This document shows, piece by piece, positions 60,500 through 64,000 of a stretch of 64,000 bases of DNA. Source of the stretch: Marisa cornuarietis (lineage: Eukaryota; Mollusca; Gastropoda; Architaenioglossa; Ampullariidae); NCBI GenBank assembly GCA_004794655.1, contig SMMW01000627.1, forward strand, positions 124,001-188,000. The letters run 5' to 3'. The translations under genes were made by a program, and so were the position numbers. The notes beneath the pieces were generated by a model, which saw only the letters and a list, made by a program, of their open reading frames with translations, did not search any database and was not told the DNA's origin. Each line of letters starts with the position of its first letter. Positions within the stretch are counted from its first letter, which is position 1.

Positions 60500-63400
60500 G
60501 TGTTTTTCTTTGTAGCAAATTGCCTTCAGTCTCCCTTTAATGGTGGGAAATAGCGCCACACAAATTAACTTCATCATTATACCCACCACCACGCTCCTAA
60601 TACACATACCCACTCCAATGCTCCTATACACTACCCATCTACACGCTGCCATACACATACCCACTGATAGTCTCCTATACACATACCCACTGACAGTCTC
60701 CTATACACATATTAACTTAAGGCTTTTATACACATACCCCGTCTCAGGCTCCTATACACCTACCCACTCAAACGGTACTCTACACATACTCAGAGGCTCC
60801 TACACAATATCCACCATGAGCCATGCACACACAGATGAGTCAATGATTGCCATCATTTCAGTCAACGGCGGCTGGTCCTCGTGGAGCCTGGAGACCAACA
60901 GCAGCTGCTCTGTGACGTGTGGAGGAGGCGAGATGAACGTCACGTACAGACGTTACTGCAATGACCCCGCCCCTCAGTATGGCGGAAGTAACTGTACAGG
61001 AGATGACACCCGAGTAGACACTGTACCCTGCAACACACAGCCTTGTCCCAGTAAGACCCTGATATCTGTTGACTGTATCGCTGATGTCTTCTTGACTTTA
61101 TGTACCTAAACATACATGTGAGTAGTCAGAATATTGGCACCTTGTCATACGCCTGTCAAATACGTGTAACTATTTGTGTAGTCTACATCTCAGCACCTCG
61201 CACGCCCGTTTAATGAGGAATATATCATTCAAATTCTTTCTTTCACAAAACAGCTGGTTGTTCACCCACAAACTTACAAAAGTCGATTCTTTTTCTTTTT
61301 TTCAGTTGACGGCGGCTGGTCCCCCTGGAACCTGGACATCAACGGAAGTTGTTCTGTGCCGTGTGGTGGAGGGGATCAGAACCTGACTTACATACGTTAC
61401 TGTGATAATCCCGCCCCTCAGTACGGGGGAGATAACTGTACAGGAGATGACACCCGAGTAGACACTGTACCCTGCAACACACAGCCTTGTCCCAGTAAGA
61501 CCCTGATATCTGTTGACTGTATCGCTGATGTCTTCTTGACTTTATGTACCTAAACATACATGTGAGTATTCAGAATATTGGCACCTTGTCATACGCCTGT
61601 GTGGGTGATGAGGTGAGATTGGAGACAATGCAACACACACCCATGTCCAGATAACAACTAATATCAGCTGATACCTACAATACTCGATATTGCTGATACT
61701 TGAATTCTCTAGGTTTGAAAGGCCACGATCGTAGTTTTGCCGGGTAGCACGGGCAAGGCAATTTTCATTACTTTTTATTGCAAAGTTCAACTTTTCTCGT
61801 TTCCAAAAACATAAAGGTTTCTTGGTTTAATGTTGATCTCAGAGCAGCAATAATAAAACACAAACTTCACCACTGTCGTCTTCGCAGTCTTCAGTTATAA
61901 GTCAGTTATTGTAATGTTATATTTTTATCTTGAACTAAGAAAGTTAAGCTCGACAAACACAATATTTACTAAATGCTTTAAGATAATAGTTTGTGCAGAA
62001 AGTTCTTACTTTGGACACACATTTTACATGAATAGATGTGTAAACATCAGTAATAACATTTACTCACTCACATACGTGTGTACACATCAGTAATAACATC
62101 TACTCACAATACACATAAGTAATAACATCTACTCACTCACATAAATATGTACGCATCAGTAATAACATCTATTCACTGAACACATCAATAATAACATGTA
62201 CACGCTCATACACGTGTACACATCAGTAATAACATCTACTCACTGTACACATCAGTAATAACATCTACTCACTCACACATGTGTACACATTAGTAATAAC
62301 ATCTACTCACTCACGTAATGTGCCCACATCAGTAATAACATCTACTCACTCATACATGTGTACACATTAGCAATAACATCTACTCACTTTACACATTGGT
62401 AATAACATTTAAACACTCATACATGTGTACACATCAGTAATAACATCTACTCACTCATACATGTGTACACATCAGTTGATAACTACGATATTTCAGTCGA
62501 TGGCGGCTGGTCCTCGTGGAAAGTGAAGAACAATGGCAGTTGCTCTGTGACGTGTGGAGAAGGCGAGATGATCGTCATGTACACACGTGAGTGCATTAGC
62601 CCCGCCCCTCAGCACGGCGGAAGTGACTGTGAGGGAGATGACAGCAGGACTGAGCAGGTCTCTTGTAACATTCGACCCTGTCCGAGTAAGTTGACAAAAA
62701 GTCGTTTTACTTTTCTTCAGCAAATCAGTCGCCAGCTCTTGCACTTGATTAGACTGAACATCCTTCAAGTTTAGATAACTTTGTCTCAGACAACTGTGAC
62801 TGTTTGACTATTTGACTGTTTGACTATTTGAATGTTTGACTGTTTGACAGTTTGACTGTTTGACTGTTTGACTGTTTGACTGTTTGACTGTTTGACTGTT
62901 TGACTGTTTGAATATTACACTATTTGACTGTGTGACCATTTGACTGTGTGACTATTTGACTGTTTGACTATTTGAATATTTGACTATTTGACTATTTGAC
63001 TGTTTGACCATTTGACTGTATGACTATTTGACTGTTTGAAGATTTGAATGTTTGACTGTTTGACTGTTTGACTATTTGACTATTTGACTGTTTGACTATA
63101 TGACTATTTGACTGTTGACTATTTGACTGTTTGACTGTGTGACCATTTGACTGTGTGACTATTTGACTGTTTGACTATTTGAATATTTGACTATTTGACT
63201 GTTTGACCATTTGACTGTATGAATATTTGACTGTTTGAAGATTTGAATGTTTGACTATTTGACTGTTTGACTGTTTGACTATTTGACTATTTGACTATTT
63301 GACTGTTTGACTATATGACTATTTGACTGTTTGACTATATGACTATTTGACTGTTGACTATTTGACTGTTTTATTATATGACTATTTGTTTGACTGTTTT

Positions 63401-64000
63401 ACTATTTGAATTTTTCATTGTTTGACTGTTTGACTATTTGCTGTTTGACTGTTTGAATATTGGACTATTTGATTGTTTGACCATTTGACTATGACTATTA
63501 GACTGTTTGACTATTTGACTATATGACTGTTTGACTATTTGCTGTTTGACTGTTTGAATATTGAACTATTTTAATGTTTGACTGTTTGAATGTTTGACTG
63601 TTTGTCTATGAATATTTGACTGTTTGACTATTTGACTATTTGACTGTTTGACTGTTTGAATATTTGACTCTTTGACTCTTTGACTATTTGACTGTTTGAC
63701 TGTTTGACAAGAATGTTTCCTAAAGAACTAGGGACACGAAGCTCTCGTAACCACCAGTTGGGTCTGAATGGCGCACAGTGAGAGGAGGACAAAGTGACGT
63801 CCATAAGTGATGTCAGAAACATGACATCATGATTATGTAGCTAAATATAGCCTGGGGGGATCTTGTTGAAGTTGACGGCGGTTGGAGTGACTGGGACGAA
63901 TGGCGGAGCGTTGGCGAGTGCAGCGCCTTCTGTGGTGGGGGTCGGGTCTCGCAAGTCAGGCTGCGATGGTGCGACAACCCGCAACCAGCTTACGGCGGCA
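47078..64000 (+). CDS. Secreted protein with an array of thrombospondin type 1 repeats
   Basis: Exon 47078-47148 starts with ATG and encodes the signal peptide [18 protein letters not shown]. It ends in phase 2 and joins 51887-51967 ([21 protein letters not shown]) and 52489-52520 ([10 protein letters not shown]). These are followed by exons of exactly 189 nt, phase 1-1, one TSP1 repeat each: 53497-53685, 56323-56511, 56689-56877, 57103-57291, 57707-57895, 59155-59343, 60862-61050, 61306-61494, 62497-62685. A tenth starts at 63872 and runs off the window. Most repeats read [16 protein letters not shown] and the usual Cys pairs. WxxW and CxxTCG are known sites of C-mannosylation and O-fucosylation. 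N-glycosylation sequons (NGSC, NVTY) recur. It is an extracellular or matrix protein; ligand unknown. Skipping any 189-nt exon would keep the frame. About 671 residues are visible. Confidence 0.88.
48851..50069. mobile_element. Solo-LTR-like element, 1219 bp, with 5-bp target duplication
   Basis: Starts TGTAACGTTT and ends AAACGTTACA, a perfect 10-bp inverted terminal match with TG/CA ends. ACTGA flanks it on both sides (48846-48850 and 50070-50074), within units of the 33-bp minisatellite. It contains no polymerase and carries a nested LINE piece. A fragment of the same left end is at 13801. The orientation is not determined. Confidence 0.85.
48921..49235 (-). mobile_element. 5'-truncated LINE piece nested in the LTR
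   Basis: On the minus strand it matches the CR1-like LINE near 41545-41880: the end of the polymerase frame ([27 protein letters not shown]) and then the 3' UTR down to AGAGAGCATGCTCTTAGCGC. It is shorter than the copy at 41487 and lacks its (ATT)n tail. Confidence 0.8.
50190..51870. repeat. 26/28-bp minisatellite of 1.7 kb next to a splice acceptor
   Basis: Unit CTGGTAGATTGTGTGATGCT plus GTGTGA, with a GTGTGTGA length variant and GTCATG, TTGATT and TAACTG variants, over 60 copies. It ends only about 15 bp before the acceptor TTTCAG|CTGCTCC of TSP1-gene exon 2 at 51887. Thr/Ser/His/Gln-rich minus frames are artefacts. Confidence 0.95.
51968..53496. other. Introns 2 and 3 of the TSP1 gene
   Basis: Intron 2 has a (GT)n run at 52129-52172 and three diverged copies of a block around AACATCGCCAGTGTGTT (52255, 52308, 52365). 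Intron 3 has the 13-bp repeat at 52920. No further exon was seen besides 52489-52520. Confidence 0.65.
52920..53172. repeat. 13-bp repeat GTAGATATAGAAG in intron 3
   Basis: About 18 copies of GTAGATATAGAAG, with AAAAG and CGAAG variants and extra GTA triplets. Tyr/Leu/Ile-rich minus frames are artefacts. Confidence 0.93.
54055..54630. repeat. GGGTGTAACAGTGTCCTGTT minisatellite in intron 4
   Basis: Two alternating unit types, GTGTAACATTGTCTTGTTAG with TGAACAATACA and GTGACAGTGTCCTGTTGTAA with ACAGTGTAG, make a higher-order unit of about 64 bp repeated several times between 54170 and 54520. Edges are more diverged. Confidence 0.9.
54631..56322. other. Remainder of intron 4 of the TSP1 gene
   Basis: No exon was recognised. 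A short CAACTTTATTTGTCCCACGC motif near 55519 resembles the interspersed-repeat ending at about 4010-4030. Confidence 0.5.
57309..57414 (+). mobile_element. LINE tail insertion with long ATT run
   Basis: CTCTAGGAGTGTGAATATGC and GCTATAAAAATC match the 3' end of the LINE at 41487-41580 and are followed by about 25 ATT units. ATCT flanks it on both sides. The homologous intron positions at about 61065 and 61509 read straight through from GATATCT to GTTGACTG, without the insert. Confidence 0.82.
57521..57960 (+). repeat. Segmental duplication, copy 1 (TSP1 exon 5 and flanks)
   Basis: About 440 bp from TTATTTGTGTTTTCTACATC through the exon to CGCACGATAAAACAC is repeated almost identically at 58970-59409. 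The exon copies differ by few bases; one changes GACACTGTAG to GACATTGTAG (Thr to Ile). Confidence 0.93.
58380..58975. repeat. About 40-bp minisatellite in intron 8
   Basis: Unit like ACATACATGTGTACATATCA plus GTAATAACATCTACTCACTC, with a shorter variant CATACATATTTACACATCGT. The same family appears at 62035-62480. Confidence 0.9.
58970..59409 (+). repeat. Segmental duplication, copy 2 (TSP1 exon 6 and flanks)
   Basis: Copy of 57521-57960, 1448 bp downstream, containing exon 59155-59343. The left boundary falls at the end of the 40-bp minisatellite. Confidence 0.93.
59878..59960 (+). pseudogene. Truncated TSP1 exon
   Basis: After the acceptor ATTTCAG the sequence reads [27 protein letters not shown] and then loses homology at about 59960. 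It has no Cys pairs of the second half and no donor. The first half is closest to the exon at 62497. Skipped, it would leave the gene frame intact. Confidence 0.8.
60060..60330. repeat. Short tandem block in the intron between TSP1 repeats 6 and 7
   Basis: TTTACCCACCACCAGTCCAC and CACGCTCCTTCACACATACC recur with a period of about 59 bp, twice clearly; related CACATACCCACT motifs continue to 60780. An (ATT)n run is at about 60466-60500. Confidence 0.7.
61598..61652 (+). pseudogene. Orphan 3' half of a TSP1 exon
   Basis: GTGTGGGTGATGAGGTGAGA through CACACCCATGTCCAG resembles the last 55 bases of exons 57707 and 59155 (GTGGGTGATAATATCAGAG, GAGCCTTGTCCAG). The donor GT has become AT. The intron after it (to about 62010) matches that after 57895. 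Confidence 0.78.
62035..62480. repeat. About 40-bp minisatellite, second array
   Basis: Same family as 58380-58975: TCAGTAATAACATCTACTCA with ACATACATGTGTACACA-type spacers. It ends at the branch region of exon 62497. Confidence 0.9.
62790..63712. repeat. 8-bp satellite-like repeat TGTTTGAC/TATTTGAC
   Basis: About 115 copies of an octamer GACTGTTT or GACTATTT with GAAT, GACC and GTGTG variants. The order of variants is itself partly repeated (the block near 62940-63060 resembles that near 63140-63260), so the array has been duplicated internally. It is an intron of the TSP1 gene. Confidence 0.95.

Noticed and set aside
25862..63000. One gene fusing the PI-PLC X exon with the TSP1 array
   Set aside because: A signal-peptide exon at 47078 joins the TSP1 side in phase, so the array has its own start.

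Overview
The window is eukaryotic nuclear DNA, most likely from a gastropod or other lophotrochozoan mollusc. Short exons have GT/AG junctions that agree in phase. The gaps are large and crowded with minisatellites, LINE and SINE pieces, solo LTRs and a fold-back element. The taxon is inferred from the style of the gene families and repeats; no species marker is visible.

Layout. (1) Positions 370-9996, minus strand: ten consistent exons of dipeptidyl peptidase 2 (DPP7), a lysosomal serine peptidase. The last exon or exons lie left of position 1. A CLEAR-like E-box sits just upstream of its ATG. (2) 15531-21933, plus strand: an eight-exon gene, phase-consistent at all seven junctions, for an 846-residue protein with a divergent KH domain, a NERD nuclease-like domain and an SF1-type helicase/ATPase. 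This is the least familiar system in the window. A broken fold-back copy of its Walker exon lies at 31585-31990. (3) 23437-26113, plus strand: two hemopexin-like exons, one frameshifted, and a PI-PLC X exon; their connection is unresolved. (4) 26456-31490: LTR-retrotransposon territory with a 40-bp minisatellite, a solo LTR with a perfect 5-bp target duplication, a decayed gag and a coiled-coil frame with stops. (5) 31.6-46 kb: fold-back helicase pseudogene, tRNA-derived SINE, a terminal-inverted-repeat element, a broken DUF4806 gene, two LINE copies and several minisatellites. (6) 47078-64000, plus strand: a secreted gene. A signal-peptide exon, two small Cys-rich exons and an array of 189-nt phase 1-1 exons each encode one thrombospondin type 1 (TSP1) repeat. 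Nine are complete, one is cut by the window end and two are relics. The array shows recent duplication and patchwork.

The genes do not form a pathway; they are neighbours. The common theme is tandem repetition: minisatellites fill introns, sit inside LINE coding sequence and host the solo LTRs, and the TSP1 array itself grows by local duplication. Most long open frames between the genes are artefacts of minisatellites whose unit is a multiple of three. All models come from reading the sequence by eye; transcripts and homology searches have not been consulted.
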